This document shows positions 36,857-45,050 of a stretch of DNA of 64,000 nucleotides, one piece after another; position 1 is the first letter of the stretch; each line of letters begins with the position of its first letter. Below the pieces are notes generated by a model, which saw only the letters and a program-made list of their open reading frames with translations, searched no databases and was not told the DNA's origin. Source of the stretch: Pedobacter riviphilus (GTDB lineage: Bacteria; Bacteroidota; Bacteroidia; Sphingobacteriales; Sphingobacteriaceae); contig NZ_CP061171.1 in NCBI RefSeq assembly GCF_014692875.1, positions 1,736,001 through 1,800,000 of the forward strand, in the 5' to 3' direction. Made by a program: the position numbers and the translations under genes.

Positions 36857-37261
36857 CTATTTAATCATTACCCCAGGTCGGTTTACCAATGGGATTTTGA
36901 TCAGATTGGAATCGATGATGCTTTCGGGCAGGAATATAAATTTTTTGTCGTAAATGGTATTGCCCATGTAATAGCTTAGCCAATATTCGTTGGTTAGGCC
37001 AAAAACTTCAGGATCAATGGCTTCCACGCCTGCAAAAGAATGTGCTTCCATATCACCAACGAAGTGCCTTAACACAGAAGTTTTTACCTGCTTTCCATCT
37101 TTTTCGCCATAACCTTTAGAGCTGATTAAAACATTGGTTATGGGTTCGTTTTTTAAATTAACGAGATAAACCGTCCAGCTTTTTACTTCAGGTGTTTCGC
37201 CCATTAATACAACAGCCATTGCAATATCTTCAACTATATTTTCAGGTAAATCTGCTTTCAT
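36857..37261 (-). CDS. Conserved hypothetical protein of Bacteroidota
   Basis: This 134-residue soluble protein has no signal peptide. Its pattern (NIVEDIAMAVV, SWTVYLVNLKNEPI, VLISSKGYG, TSVLRHF, FGLTNEYWLSYYMGN, then IYDKKFIFLPESI and a C-terminal RPGVMIK) is recognisable as a conserved small Bacteroidota protein. As I recall, it has sometimes been mislabelled as a phenylalanyl-tRNA synthetase subunit. I see no catalytic motif, and the function is unknown. It follows topA on the same strand, with a dispersed repeat in the 85-base gap, and could share the topA transcript. Confidence 0.75.
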   Translation of the reverse strand: MKADLPENIVEDIAMAVVLMGETPEVKSWTVYLVNLKNEPITNVLISSKGYGEKDGKQVKTSVLRHFVGDMEAHSFAGVEAIDPEVFGLTNEYWLSYYMGNTIYDKKFIFLPESIIDSNLIKIPLVNRPGVMIK

Positions 37262-37274
37262 AATTACTATTTGT

Positions 37275-37337
37275 CGTCACGCTGAATTTATTTCAGCGTC
37301 TTGTATTAAAAGATGCTGAAACAAGTTCAGCATGTCG
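37275..37337. repeat. Dispersed intergenic repeat, 'CGTCACGCTGAATTTATTTCAG' type
   Basis: The left hairpin is CACGCTGAATTTATTTCAGCGT and the right hairpin is GATGCTGAAACAAGTTCAGCAT, ending in GTCG. The two halves also pair with each other imperfectly (CGTCA...TGTCG). Related copies are at 44929-44994 and 28002-28066. It lies 10 bases after the topA stop codon and may terminate or process the topA transcript. Confidence 0.75.
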
Positions 37338-37346
37338 ACTTTATTT

Positions 37347-39908
37347 TTATTTTTTCTTAGCTACAGCCTTTTTAACAGGCGCTTTTTTCTTTGCCGGTGC
37401 TTTTTTCTTCGTTTCAAAAGCATTAGGAACCTGCTCTACAATCATCTTTTTAACTACTTCCAAATCAATATCAGCCAATTCTTCTGGTGTATATTTTTGC
37501 TTGGTAGCCTCGTTATTCCCCAATTTGAGCATCAGTTTACCAAAGCGGATAAACGGTCCCCAACGGCCATTTTCAATAGATATTTTTTCGGTTTCCCAGG
37601 TTTTAATGTACCTGTTGGCCTCTTTCTCTATTTTTTTGCCAATTAATGTATTGATATCTTCCTGTGTTAAATTATCGAAATCGTATCCTTTTGCAGGAAT
37701 ATTGATAAATAGATCGTTCCATTTAATAAATGGACCAAAGCGTCCTTTACCTTTTGTAACGCCTAAACCTTCATAAAAGGCAATAGGCGCATCGGCATCC
37801 ATTTTCTCTCTGATAATTTCAACTGCTCTTTCATAAGTTACCGATAAAGGCTCCTCATTTTTAGGAAGCGAGATAAAACTTTCGCCCCATTTCACATAAG
37901 GTCCGAAACGGCCAACACCGATCACTACTTCTTTACCTTCAAAATCAGGTAACTGGAAAGGAAGTTTAAACAGCTCCAGGGCATCATCTAAAGTAATGGT
38001 TGCAACAGACTGCGTACGCATTAAACTGGCATATCGAGGTTTTTCCTCTTCGTCAAGTTCGCCGATTTGTACCAATGGTCCAAATTTACCAACCTTGGTG
38101 TATACATTTTTACCTGTAGCAGGGTCAATACCCAATAAGCGTTCGCCAGTAGCGCGTTCAGCAGTTTCTAAGGTTGTTTCTACCTCACTGTGGAAAGGAT
38201 TATAAAATGAGTGCAGCATTTTAGTCCATTCTTGTAAACCTTGGGCAATTTCATCAAATTCTTTCTCCACCTTTGCTGTGAAGTTAAAATCAACAATACC
38301 TTTGAAATGTTCTACCAAGAAGTCGTTTACTACCTCACCGATATCAGTAGGGAAGAGTTTTGATTTCTCCGCACCTGTAATTTCCGATTTGATTTCTTTT
38401 TTTACCTGTCCATCAGCCAAAGTGATAGCCGTAAAATTACGCTGTTTGCCATCTCTATCTTCTTTAACCACATAACCACGGTTTTGTACTGTAGAAATGG
38501 TTGGTGCATAAGTAGACGGACGGCCAATGCCCAGCTCTTCTAGTTTTTTAACCAAACTAGCCTCTGTATATCTTGCTGGCGGGCGCGAATAACGCTCTGT
38601 TGCCTGCATTTCTTTTAAAAATAGCTCTTGTCCTTTTGTTAAAGGAGGCAAAATTGCACCGCCTTCTTTTTCATCAGTTTCTTCATCATCAGTAGATTCC
38701 AGATAAACTTTTAAGAAACCGTCGAACTTTAATACTTCACCTTCGGCCACTAAGTGTTCTTTTCTGGTTGAAGCAGTAATCTGAGCAGTTGTTTTTTCAA
38801 ATAAAGCCTCACTCATTTGCGATGCAATTGAACGTTTCCAGATTAAATCATATAAACGTTTTTCTGAAATGTCTCCATCTACGGTATGCCTGTCGAAATA
38901 CGTCGGGCGGATGGCTTCGTGCGCTTCTTGTGCACCTGCTGATTTGGTTTTATATACCCTTGGCTGATGATATTTATCGCCGTAAGCAGATTTAATTTCG
39001 GCAGCAGCAGCATTAATCGCAGTTTCTGATAAGTTTACAGAGTCTGTCCTCATGTAAGTAATCTTACCCGCTTCGTACAGCCTTTGTGCAACCTGCATGG
39101 TTCTGGCCACCGAAAAACCTAATTTTCTCGAAGCTTCTTGTTGCAGGGTTGAGGTGGTAAATGGGGCTGCCGGATTACGTTTTGAAGGCCTTGTTTCTAA
39201 ACTGGTAATATCGAATCTTGCATTTACACAGTCTTGAAGAAATTTTTCAGCATCAGCCTCATTTTCGAAACGTTGTGGCAGTTCTGCTTTTACAATTTCT
39301 CTTCCTTTGCCAGTGGAAAACTGAGCCGTGATTTTATAGGCTGCAGCTGCATTAAAGTTTAAAACTTCTCGCTCTCTATCAACAATTAAACGTACAGCAA
39401 CTGATTGTACGCGGCCTGCAGATAATGATGGTTTAACTTTTTTCCATAAAACGGGAGAAAGTTCGAAACCCACCAAACGATCTAGTACACGGCGTGCCTG
39501 TTGGGCATTTACCAGATTATAATCAATTCCACGCGGATTATCTATTGCTTTTAAAATGGCTGGTTTGGTAATTTCGTGAAAAACGATACGTTTTGTTTTC
39601 TCCACTTTTAGGCCCAAAGTTTCGAATAAGTGCCACGATATTGCTTCCCCCTCGCGGTCCTCATCGGATGCTAGCCATACCATTTCGGCTTCTTTAGCTA
39701 GTTTTTTTAGTTCGGCGACAACATTTTTCTTGTCAGTAGGTACCTCGTAGGTCTGCGCAAAATTATTCTTGATATCAATCGCCATATCGCCCTTAACTAA
39801 ATCACGGATATGGCCATAGCTAGATTTCACCAGGAAATCTTTGCCTAAATAGCCTTCTATAGTTTTAGCTTTTGCGGGTGACTCGACGATTAATAAATTT
39901 TTGGCCAT
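37347..39908 (-). CDS. topA: DNA topoisomerase I
   Basis: This 853-residue type IA topoisomerase relaxes negative supercoils. The start at 39908 gives MAKNLLIVESPAKAKTIEGY, the classic TOPRIM start; an in-frame extension to 39956 is not needed. The TOPRIM acidic cluster is SDEDREGEAISWHL. The active-site tyrosine is in GKITYMRTDS (near residue 284). Instead of cysteine zinc ribbons, the C-terminus (about 600-830) has at least four GRFGP(Y/F)(V/I)K-type repeats: VGKFGPLVQIG, VGRFGPYVKWG, KGRFGPFIKWN and NGRWGPFIRFG. A Lys/Ala-rich tail follows and probably binds DNA non-specifically. Confidence 0.97.
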   Translation of the reverse strand: MAKNLLIVESPAKAKTIEGYLGKDFLVKSSYGHIRDLVKGDMAIDIKNNFAQTYEVPTDKKNVVAELKKLAKEAEMVWLASDEDREGEAISWHLFETLGLKVEKTKRIVFHEITKPAILKAIDNPRGIDYNLVNAQQARRVLDRLVGFELSPVLWKKVKPSLSAGRVQSVAVRLIVDREREVLNFNAAAAYKITAQFSTGKGREIVKAELPQRFENEADAEKFLQDCVNARFDITSLETRPSKRNPAAPFTTSTLQQEASRKLGFSVARTMQVAQRLYEAGKITYMRTDSVNLSETAINAAAAEIKSAYGDKYHQPRVYKTKSAGAQEAHEAIRPTYFDRHTVDGDISEKRLYDLIWKRSIASQMSEALFEKTTAQITASTRKEHLVAEGEVLKFDGFLKVYLESTDDEETDEKEGGAILPPLTKGQELFLKEMQATERYSRPPARYTEASLVKKLEELGIGRPSTYAPTISTVQNRGYVVKEDRDGKQRNFTAITLADGQVKKEIKSEITGAEKSKLFPTDIGEVVNDFLVEHFKGIVDFNFTAKVEKEFDEIAQGLQEWTKMLHSFYNPFHSEVETTLETAERATGERLLGIDPATGKNVYTKVGKFGPLVQIGELDEEEKPRYASLMRTQSVATITLDDALELFKLPFQLPDFEGKEVVIGVGRFGPYVKWGESFISLPKNEEPLSVTYERAVEIIREKMDADAPIAFYEGLGVTKGKGRFGPFIKWNDLFINIPAKGYDFDNLTQEDINTLIGKKIEKEANRYIKTWETEKISIENGRWGPFIRFGKLMLKLGNNEATKQKYTPEELADIDLEVVKKMIVEQVPNAFETKKKAPAKKKAPVKKAVAKKK

Positions 39909-40525
39909 GAAATACGTTTTTGTGCAAATAAAGCTATAATTAAAGCATAAATCCAAACCTGAAGAGAATTTAATACATTTTTTTTATTAGATGAAGGTTA
40001 AATATGTCTATTTATAAGAAGTTTTTAATTCGGTTTTAATTTTTTTGTTTTTGAAAACAACATCAATGCGATTGGGTTAGGGTTAATCCCGCTCTCGTTT
40101 CTGCCGGAGAAAATCGGTATCTCACTTCAGTCGGGTTTAAGCGGCCTGGCTGATGCTATTATTGAGGTTTTAATAGCTTTATGCTAAACTGAAGCTACGA
40201 AAGAGGAACAGGTGTTGTTAATTAAACCGGATAGAGCGGAATAGCCCACAGCGCAGCGAGGACTATAAGCGATAGCCGGGCTGTAACTGCCAAGAATTGC
40301 TGCGCTTGCATTTTCTGAAAAAAAAGAATTGATTATTTTGAATGCAGTTTGATCTAAATTTCATTAAAAAGATGGTGAACAGGATTTTTTGATGAAACCA
40401 TTCGTTTTCTTACCGTTGCAAAACTTTAAACGCTTTAATTATTAATATCATATAATTTAATTTACAGGCACATTACATCAAGGCAACCGATTTGTGACTA
40501 TATTCGTATATAAAAATAAAAAACG
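39909..40525. other. Long intergenic region containing a 73-nt dispersed repeat
   Basis: This 617-base gap lies between the divergent topA and glutathione peroxidase genes. It holds the 73-nt repeat at 40224-40296 and a GC-richer stretch (40080-40220, GGAGAAAATCGGTATCTCAC and following) without an open frame. The last 120 bases are AT-rich and probably carry the peroxidase promoter. No RNA gene is recognisable. Confidence 0.55.
40224..40296 (+). repeat. 73-nt dispersed intergenic repeat, copy 1
   Basis: The element reads GCGGAATAGCCC near its start, then GCGCAGCGAGGACTATAAGC in the centre and GGGCTGTAACTGCCAAGAA at the end. It matches the reverse complement of 58113-58185 at 66 of 73 positions with no gaps. 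GC content is well above the flanks. The central 27 bases (40252-40278) are almost identical. It contains no open frame conserved between copies and is interrupted by no gene. Confidence 0.88.
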
Positions 40526-41038
40526 ATGATCAGCACAATTTTAATCCTATTAAACTTATTGGTGTCGCCACCAAAAAATGTTTACGATTTCAGCTTTAAA
40601 ACCATTGATGGTAAAGAAATTAAGCTATCGAAATTTAAAGGCAAAAAAATCTTAATTGTTAATACAGCTTCCAAATGTGGTTTTACCCCACAATACGAGG
40701 ATTTAGAAAAACTGCAGAAAGAATACGGCAAAAAAGTGGTCTTGATTGGCTTTCCTGCTGGTAACTTTGGTGGACAGGAGTTTTCTACCAATGCTGAGAT
40801 TAAAGAATTTTGTACCGGGAAGTATAATGTTTCATTTTTACTTGCCGAGAAAAGCAGCGTTAAAGGTGATGATATCAGTCCTTTGTTCAAGTATTTAACT
40901 TCTCAGACCAATACTGAAGAGCAGGGCGATATTAAATGGAATTTTGAGAAATTCTTAATCAACGAAAAAGGAGAGTTAGTACACCGTTTCCGTTCTAAAA
41001 CAAAACCTACTGACGAAGCGATTGTTAAAAATTTATAA
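40526..41038 (+). CDS. Glutathione peroxidase-family thiol peroxidase
   Basis: This 170-residue peroxidase reduces hydroperoxides using a catalytic cysteine. The active-site segment NTASKCGFTPQYEDL places the peroxidatic Cys at residue 51, with Cys rather than selenocysteine. Partner residues are Gln in FPAGNFGGQE and Trp/Asn in KWNFEKFLI. The bacterial family usually takes electrons from thioredoxin rather than glutathione. A hydrophobic N-terminal stretch (MISTILILLNLLVS) may act as a signal peptide or anchor, so it may be exported. Monocistronic. Confidence 0.93.
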   Translation: MISTILILLNLLVSPPKNVYDFSFKTIDGKEIKLSKFKGKKILIVNTASKCGFTPQYEDLEKLQKEYGKKVVLIGFPAGNFGGQEFSTNAEIKEFCTGKYNVSFLLAEKSSVKGDDISPLFKYLTSQTNTEEQGDIKWNFEKFLINEKGELVHRFRSKTKPTDEAIVKNL

Positions 41039-41043
41039 AGCTT

Positions 41044-41090
41044 AGTGTTTAGGGGTTAGCATTTAGATACTAACCTCTAAACCCTAAACT
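41044..41090. terminator. Imperfect inverted repeat between converging gpx and aqpZ
   Basis: AGTGTTTAGGGGTTAG faces CTAACCTCTAAACCCTAAACT with small bulges around a 10-base loop. It fills the 72-base gap between the two converging stop codons and probably terminates both transcripts, although no long T run is present. Confidence 0.5.
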
Positions 41091-41110
41091 ATTGCATCTT
41101 TTTATTTAAC

Positions 41111-41818
41111 CTAGTTTTTCTCCAAAACGGTTTTCCAAACTAAAGCACTAAGTGCTGCACCAATAATCGGCGCTACTATAAAGAGCCAAACTTGGCTTAA
41201 TGCTTGTCCGCCAACTAACAGGGCAGGGCCAATACTTCTGGCAGGGTTTACTGATACTCCGGTTACCGGGATACCCACAATGTGGATGAGTGTTAAACTT
41301 AAGCCAATTGCTAGTCCGGCAAAGCCTCCATTGATATTTTTAGTAGATGTTGAGCCAAAAATGACCAATAAGAAAATGAAGGTGAGTACAATTTCCGCAA
41401 TAAAACCAGCGTGTAAACTGTAATGCTGTGGAGACAGTGCTTCAAAACCATTTTGGCCTAATCCATTTGCCGCTAAAGAATATTCTGGTTTTCCTGAGGC
41501 AATCTGTAACAAAATAAATGCGCCAGCAATACCACCGAGCACCTGCGCTACAATATAATAGGCAGCTTCGCTAATTTTCATACGGCCTGCTATTACCATT
41601 CCGATTGAAATGGCAGGATTAATGTGGCAGCCTGAAATATGTCCTATGGCATAGGCCATTGCTGTAACTGATAAGCCAAAGGCAAAAGATATGCCCAATA
41701 AGCCAACTCCGGTTGTGCCATTTGCGCCAGCTATAACCGCGCTACCGCAACCCATTAAAACCAGTACGAGTGTGCCTAGAAATTCGGCACTGAATTTAGA
41801 AAGTTTACTTGTCTCCAT
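41111..41818 (-). CDS. aqpZ: Aquaporin Z-type water channel
   Basis: This 235-residue aquaporin has six helices and two half-helices with both NPA boxes: GCHINPAISIGM and VSVNPARSIGPAL. The second box is followed by the Arg of the selectivity filter. His in the ISGCHINPA region and the narrow-filter residues (Phe/His/Arg pattern) fit a water-selective AqpZ rather than a glycerol facilitator. The start at 41818 gives METSKLSKFSAEFLGTLVLV, typical of the family. Monocistronic, with a hairpin-bearing upstream region. Confidence 0.95.
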   Translation of the reverse strand: METSKLSKFSAEFLGTLVLVLMGCGSAVIAGANGTTGVGLLGISFAFGLSVTAMAYAIGHISGCHINPAISIGMVIAGRMKISEAAYYIVAQVLGGIAGAFILLQIASGKPEYSLAANGLGQNGFEALSPQHYSLHAGFIAEIVLTFIFLLVIFGSTSTKNINGGFAGLAIGLSLTLIHIVGIPVTGVSVNPARSIGPALLVGGQALSQVWLFIVAPIIGAALSALVWKTVLEKN

Positions 41819-42162
41819 ATAATTTATTATTTAAAGGTTTAAATATTATATCCGGATGATTGTCAATCGAATATAACTAAAAATTTAGAATATTAAATGG
41901 AATAAAGTGTTGGCGATTTTAGCCTTTTTAAAATTGAAAAAATAGTTAAGGGAAAGGGGCTTAAATCCATAAGCCCCAATAAACCAAACAAACTATTTAT
42001 GAAGTTTATATAAAACGCCTGTTTAGATAAAAAGTTTTTGTAAAAATTAAATTATTTGCTATTAATTATCGCTTTCGCAAAGCTGGTAAGGGTTTATTGC
42101 TTAAAACAGGCTATTTTGTAGCCGAATTGATAAAGCGACAAGTTATTTTTGACTTTATTATG
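41819..42162. other. Intergenic region upstream of aqpZ
   Basis: These 344 bases hold no gene. The only feature is the perfect hairpin GGGGCTTA/TAAGCCCC at 41956-41977. It may end the MBL hydrolase transcript (190 bases downstream of that stop) or act in the aqpZ leader. Confidence 0.5.
41956..41977 (-). terminator. Hairpin between the MBL hydrolase and aqpZ
   Basis: A perfect 8-bp stem, GGGGCTTA with TAAGCCCC, has a 6-base loop AATCCA. On the minus strand it is followed by CCTTTCCC and then TTAACTATTTTTT, so termination is possible but the T run is displaced. Confidence 0.45.
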
Positions 42163-42999
42163 TTAAAACAAGTTGAGTTGTGCTGCTTGGTGTAAACTTG
42201 GGTCGAAACTGTAGACTTCAGATGTGTTTTGGGTATTGCTTACATAATATAGCGCTGTTTCCTCATACCTTGAGGCTACTTTAACAAAAGTATCGCCGGC
42301 AACATTTTTAAAAAGATTTTCAACCAGCTTTGGGTCGTTATTATCTTTTGATAAGTGGCTTAGTAATAAGTGACTCATATACGAGGCTTTATGGTTGACG
42401 AAAAGCTCCAGCGCCTGCGCATTACTTAGGTGGCCGTGGCCACTTGTAATCCTTCTCTTCAAAAAATAAGGGTACCCGCCATTTTCCAGCATCTCCGTAT
42501 CATAATTTGCCTCTAGGAAAGCGGCATGGCAGTTTTTGAAATGCGTAATTAATCGGTCGCATACCTTTCCTATATCTGTAAAAACACCAACTCTTACTTC
42601 GTTACATTCAACAGTAAAACTATAAGGATCAGCAGCATCGTGAAATTTAGAAAAGGCAGCAATTTTTAGGCCGCCAATCTGAATGTGCTGCAGATGACTT
42701 AATGAAAAGGTATTGTCTGCATCCAAAACTAACCGACTGCTTTTTAGGGTTGCTGTGCTAATGTAGACTGGGAGTTTATATTTTTTAGCAAAAACCGCTA
42801 GCCCTTTAATGTGGTCGCTATGCTCGTGCGAGATAAAAATTGCCTTTACTTTACTTATCGGTAAACCCAAACGGTTCATCCGTGTTTCAATCTCTTTACA
42901 GGTTAGGCCAATATCAACCAAAACAGCTTCATTATCATTACCTATATAGTAACAATTGCCATTACTGCCCGAATTAATTGATGTAAAATATAGTGCCAT
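42163..42999 (-). CDS. MBL-fold metallo-hydrolase, WalJ/YycJ type
   Basis: This 278-residue metallo-beta-lactamase-fold hydrolase has the zinc motif SHEHSDHIKGL (His58, His60, Asp62, His63). Other metal ligands are expected in VGVFTDIGK and SGHGHLSNAQA, and a final His in LLLSHLSKDNNDPKL. The opening SINSGSNGNCYYIG is characteristic of YycJ/WalJ exonuclease-like proteins, which are linked to mismatch repair and the WalKR system in Firmicutes. Its role in Bacteroidota is not established. Monocistronic. Confidence 0.9.
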   Translation of the reverse strand: MALYFTSINSGSNGNCYYIGNDNEAVLVDIGLTCKEIETRMNRLGLPISKVKAIFISHEHSDHIKGLAVFAKKYKLPVYISTATLKSSRLVLDADNTFSLSHLQHIQIGGLKIAAFSKFHDAADPYSFTVECNEVRVGVFTDIGKVCDRLITHFKNCHAAFLEANYDTEMLENGGYPYFLKRRITSGHGHLSNAQALELFVNHKASYMSHLLLSHLSKDNNDPKLVENLFKNVAGDTFVKVASRYEETALYYVSNTQNTSEVYSFDPSLHQAAQLNLF

Positions 43000-43045
43000 T
43001 TTCAGCCTGCAAGATAAGGCTTATTTGGCGAAGGAAAAAAGAAAA

Positions 43046-43489
43046 CTATACTCTCGTACCGTTGTGTTCTACCAAGCGGGAAAGAAGGGGGAGGAAAGCC
43101 TGTATGAGGTTAATTTCTTCCGAAGAAAAGATTTTTTCCATGGTTTGTGCCAGCCATTCTTCTTTTATTTTTCTACTGGCGATAATGTGTTTTTCGCCAA
43201 GTTTGGTTAAGCCAATAAATACCTTTCGTTTATCCTCTTCGCTGGGGAAACGTTCCACGCATTTGGCATCGAACAGGCGGTTGATGATCTGAGAAATAGC
43301 CTGTTTTGATACTCTTTCCATGTCTGCCAACTCTGTAGACAGCATTTTTCCGTGTTGTTCGAGTAACGACATTGTCAATAATTCAGCGTTACTAAAGTCT
43401 GAACTTACATTTTGCTTGCGTAACTGCCTGGTTAAGCGGGTAACGGTGCTTCTTAACTTTGCAGCAATTTCTTGTGTTTGAGTAGGCAT
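43046..43489 (-). CDS. MarR-family transcriptional regulator
   Basis: This 147-residue winged-helix repressor has a recognition region LSTELADMERVSKQAISQII and a wing VERFPSEEDKRKVFIGLTKLGE, both typical of MarR. It is divergent from an MFS transporter gene. The spacer contains two related 15-bp palindromes, one next to each gene. The inferred arrangement is autorepression plus control of the exporter, relieved by a small molecule. The ligand is unknown. Confidence 0.93.
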   Translation of the reverse strand: MPTQTQEIAAKLRSTVTRLTRQLRKQNVSSDFSNAELLTMSLLEQHGKMLSTELADMERVSKQAISQIINRLFDAKCVERFPSEEDKRKVFIGLTKLGEKHIIASRKIKEEWLAQTMEKIFSSEEINLIQAFLPLLSRLVEHNGTRV

Positions 43490-43496
43490 CTTATTG

Positions 43497-43511
43497 GTAA
43501 ATAAACTTTAC
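43497..43511. promoter_or_regulatory. Putative MarR operator next to marR
   Basis: GTAAATAAACTTTAC is an imperfect copy of the perfect palindrome at 43635-43649, with 12 of 15 positions identical. It lies 7 bases upstream of the marR start codon, where a bound repressor would block initiation. Confidence 0.6.
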
Positions 43512-43634
43512 AAATATATGTTTTTAATTTTGTAGATAAACTAATATTGGTTTTTGTTTTGTTTGAATTATGATTCTGAAGTGATAAAACTTTCTATTTT
43601 ATGTTTTTTAGTTTGGTGTTGGTTTTGTATTTTT

Positions 43635-43649
43635 GTAAAGTTACTTTAC
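43635..43649. promoter_or_regulatory. Putative MarR operator before the MFS gene
   Basis: GTAAAGT-T-ACTTTAC is a perfect 7-1-7 palindrome located 10 bases upstream of the MFS start codon. It directly abuts a TATTTTTG sequence (43628-43635) that fits the Bacteroidota -7 consensus TAnnTTTG. Length and symmetry fit a MarR dimer. Confidence 0.65.
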
Positions 43650-43659
43650 TATTTTAAAC

Positions 43660-44889
43660 ATGAGTATTTTTCGTTCGCTAAGGCACTACAATTACAGGTT
43701 ATTTTTTACAGGTCAGGCTATTTCATTAATTGGTACATGGATGCAGCGTGTAGCTGTTAGCTGGTTGGTTTACCGTTTAACGGAATCGGCTTTTTTATTA
43801 GGGTTGATTACCTTTTTGAGTTTAATTCCTTCGCTGGTGTTAGCGCCATACGCAGGTAGTTATGTAGATAGGCATAATAAGTATAAGATATTGATCATTA
43901 CCCAGGTGATCCTGATGCTACAAGCTGGTGCCTTGGCCTTGATGATCTGGTTTAAAGTGTATGATATGTTCTGGATTGCAGCGCTTTCGCTGGTTCAGGG
44001 TTTGGTAAATGCTTTTGATGTTACCGCCCGTCAATCCTTAATGGTAAATTTAATTGATGATAAAGAAGATTTACCAAATGCAATTGCACTCAACTCTTCA
44101 ATGTTTAATGCCGCCAGGTTAATCGGTCCGGCGTTAGCAGGAGTAATTTTGAGTACCTGGGGCGAGGATATCTGTTTCGTGATCAATTTTGTAAGCTTTA
44201 TTGCTGTATTGGGTTGTTTGGTGATGATGAAACTAAAACTCACTGAGCATCAAAAATCGACAGAAAATATCTGGATCGACCTAAAAAAGGGTTATGATTA
44301 CCTTAAATCATCTCCAGATTTGGCTTCTATGGTATTAATGATGGCTGCATCGAGTTTATTGGTAATCCCTTTTACTACGCTATTGCCTGTTTTTGCGAAA
44401 GATATTTTTAATGGAAATGCCACAACATTTGGTTGGTTTGAAAGCGCCGCAGGACTTGGAGCTTTCTTTGGAGCCATTTATATGGCTACCTTAAAGGTGG
44501 GGCAGAACCTACAGAAAATCGTAATGATGTCGGGCATTTTGCTGGCTATTTCGGTTGTGGCACTGGCTATATCGCCATCACTTATTCTGGCTTTAATTTG
44601 TACCAGTTTGGCTGCATTAGGCTTAATGGCTCAAACTTCATCTATTAATACCTATTTGCAAACCCACGCCGATGATATGATGAGGGGTAGAACGCTAAGT
44701 TACTATATTATGGCTTACCAAGGGGTATTGCCAATCGGTAGTTTGTTAATGGGGTACCTAGCACATCTTTTTGGTACCCAAACTGTAGTTGCTTTTGAAG
44801 GTGTTGCAGGCTTGTTGATTGTTGCAGCGTTTGTGTATAATGAAAATCATCGCAATCAATTGAAGGGTAGTGCAATGTCGTTAAATTAA
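43660..44889 (+). CDS. MFS transporter, MFS_3 (DUF894, EntS-like) exporter
   Basis: This 409-residue major facilitator has 12 predicted helices. The start SLRHYNYRLFFTGQAISLIGTWMQ is the hallmark of the MFS_3/enterobactin-exporter-like subgroup, and LAPYAGSYVDRHNKYKILI is the motif A loop between helices 2 and 3. GLVNAFDVTARQSLMVNLI, with SSMFNAARLIGPALAGVIL following, is also typical. Divergent pairing with marR points to export of a toxic or signalling small molecule under MarR control. Confidence 0.92.
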   Translation: MSIFRSLRHYNYRLFFTGQAISLIGTWMQRVAVSWLVYRLTESAFLLGLITFLSLIPSLVLAPYAGSYVDRHNKYKILIITQVILMLQAGALALMIWFKVYDMFWIAALSLVQGLVNAFDVTARQSLMVNLIDDKEDLPNAIALNSSMFNAARLIGPALAGVILSTWGEDICFVINFVSFIAVLGCLVMMKLKLTEHQKSTENIWIDLKKGYDYLKSSPDLASMVLMMAASSLLVIPFTTLLPVFAKDIFNGNATTFGWFESAAGLGAFFGAIYMATLKVGQNLQKIVMMSGILLAISVVALAISPSLILALICTSLAALGLMAQTSSINTYLQTHADDMMRGRTLSYYIMAYQGVLPIGSLLMGYLAHLFGTQTVVAFEGVAGLLIVAAFVYNENHRNQLKGSAMSLN

Positions 44890-44928
44890 TATGTGCCTTA
44901 AATTTTCTTTAGTATTTCTATTAGGAAT

Positions 44929-44994
44929 CGTCATGCTGAATTTATTTCAGCATCTTTCTTACATGATAGACCCTGAAATAAATTCAGGGTGACG
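44929..44994. repeat. Dispersed intergenic repeat, 22-bp inverted arms
   Basis: CGTCATGCTGAATTTATTTCAG (44929-44950) and its complement at 44973-44994 match at 20 of 22 positions around a 22-base loop. The same CTGAATTTATTTCAG core is at 37281-37295. It lies between two converging genes (MFS and LacI). It could act as a bidirectional terminator, but the recurrence shows it is a repeat family. Confidence 0.82.
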
Positions 44995-45050
44995 ATCGGC
45001 TGGATAAGACGTTGCACATACCACGCTAAACGCCTTCTGCTAAACACTTG

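Noticed and set aside
40526..41038. Possible selenocysteine-containing peroxidase
   Set aside because: The active-site codon is TGT (cysteine) and no in-frame TGA or SECIS-like hairpin is present.
43600..43640. Full Bacteroidota promoter for the MFS gene
   Set aside because: TATTTTTG fits the -7 consensus, but no TTG -33 element lies at the expected 19-21-base distance, so only the operator is listed as a confident site.
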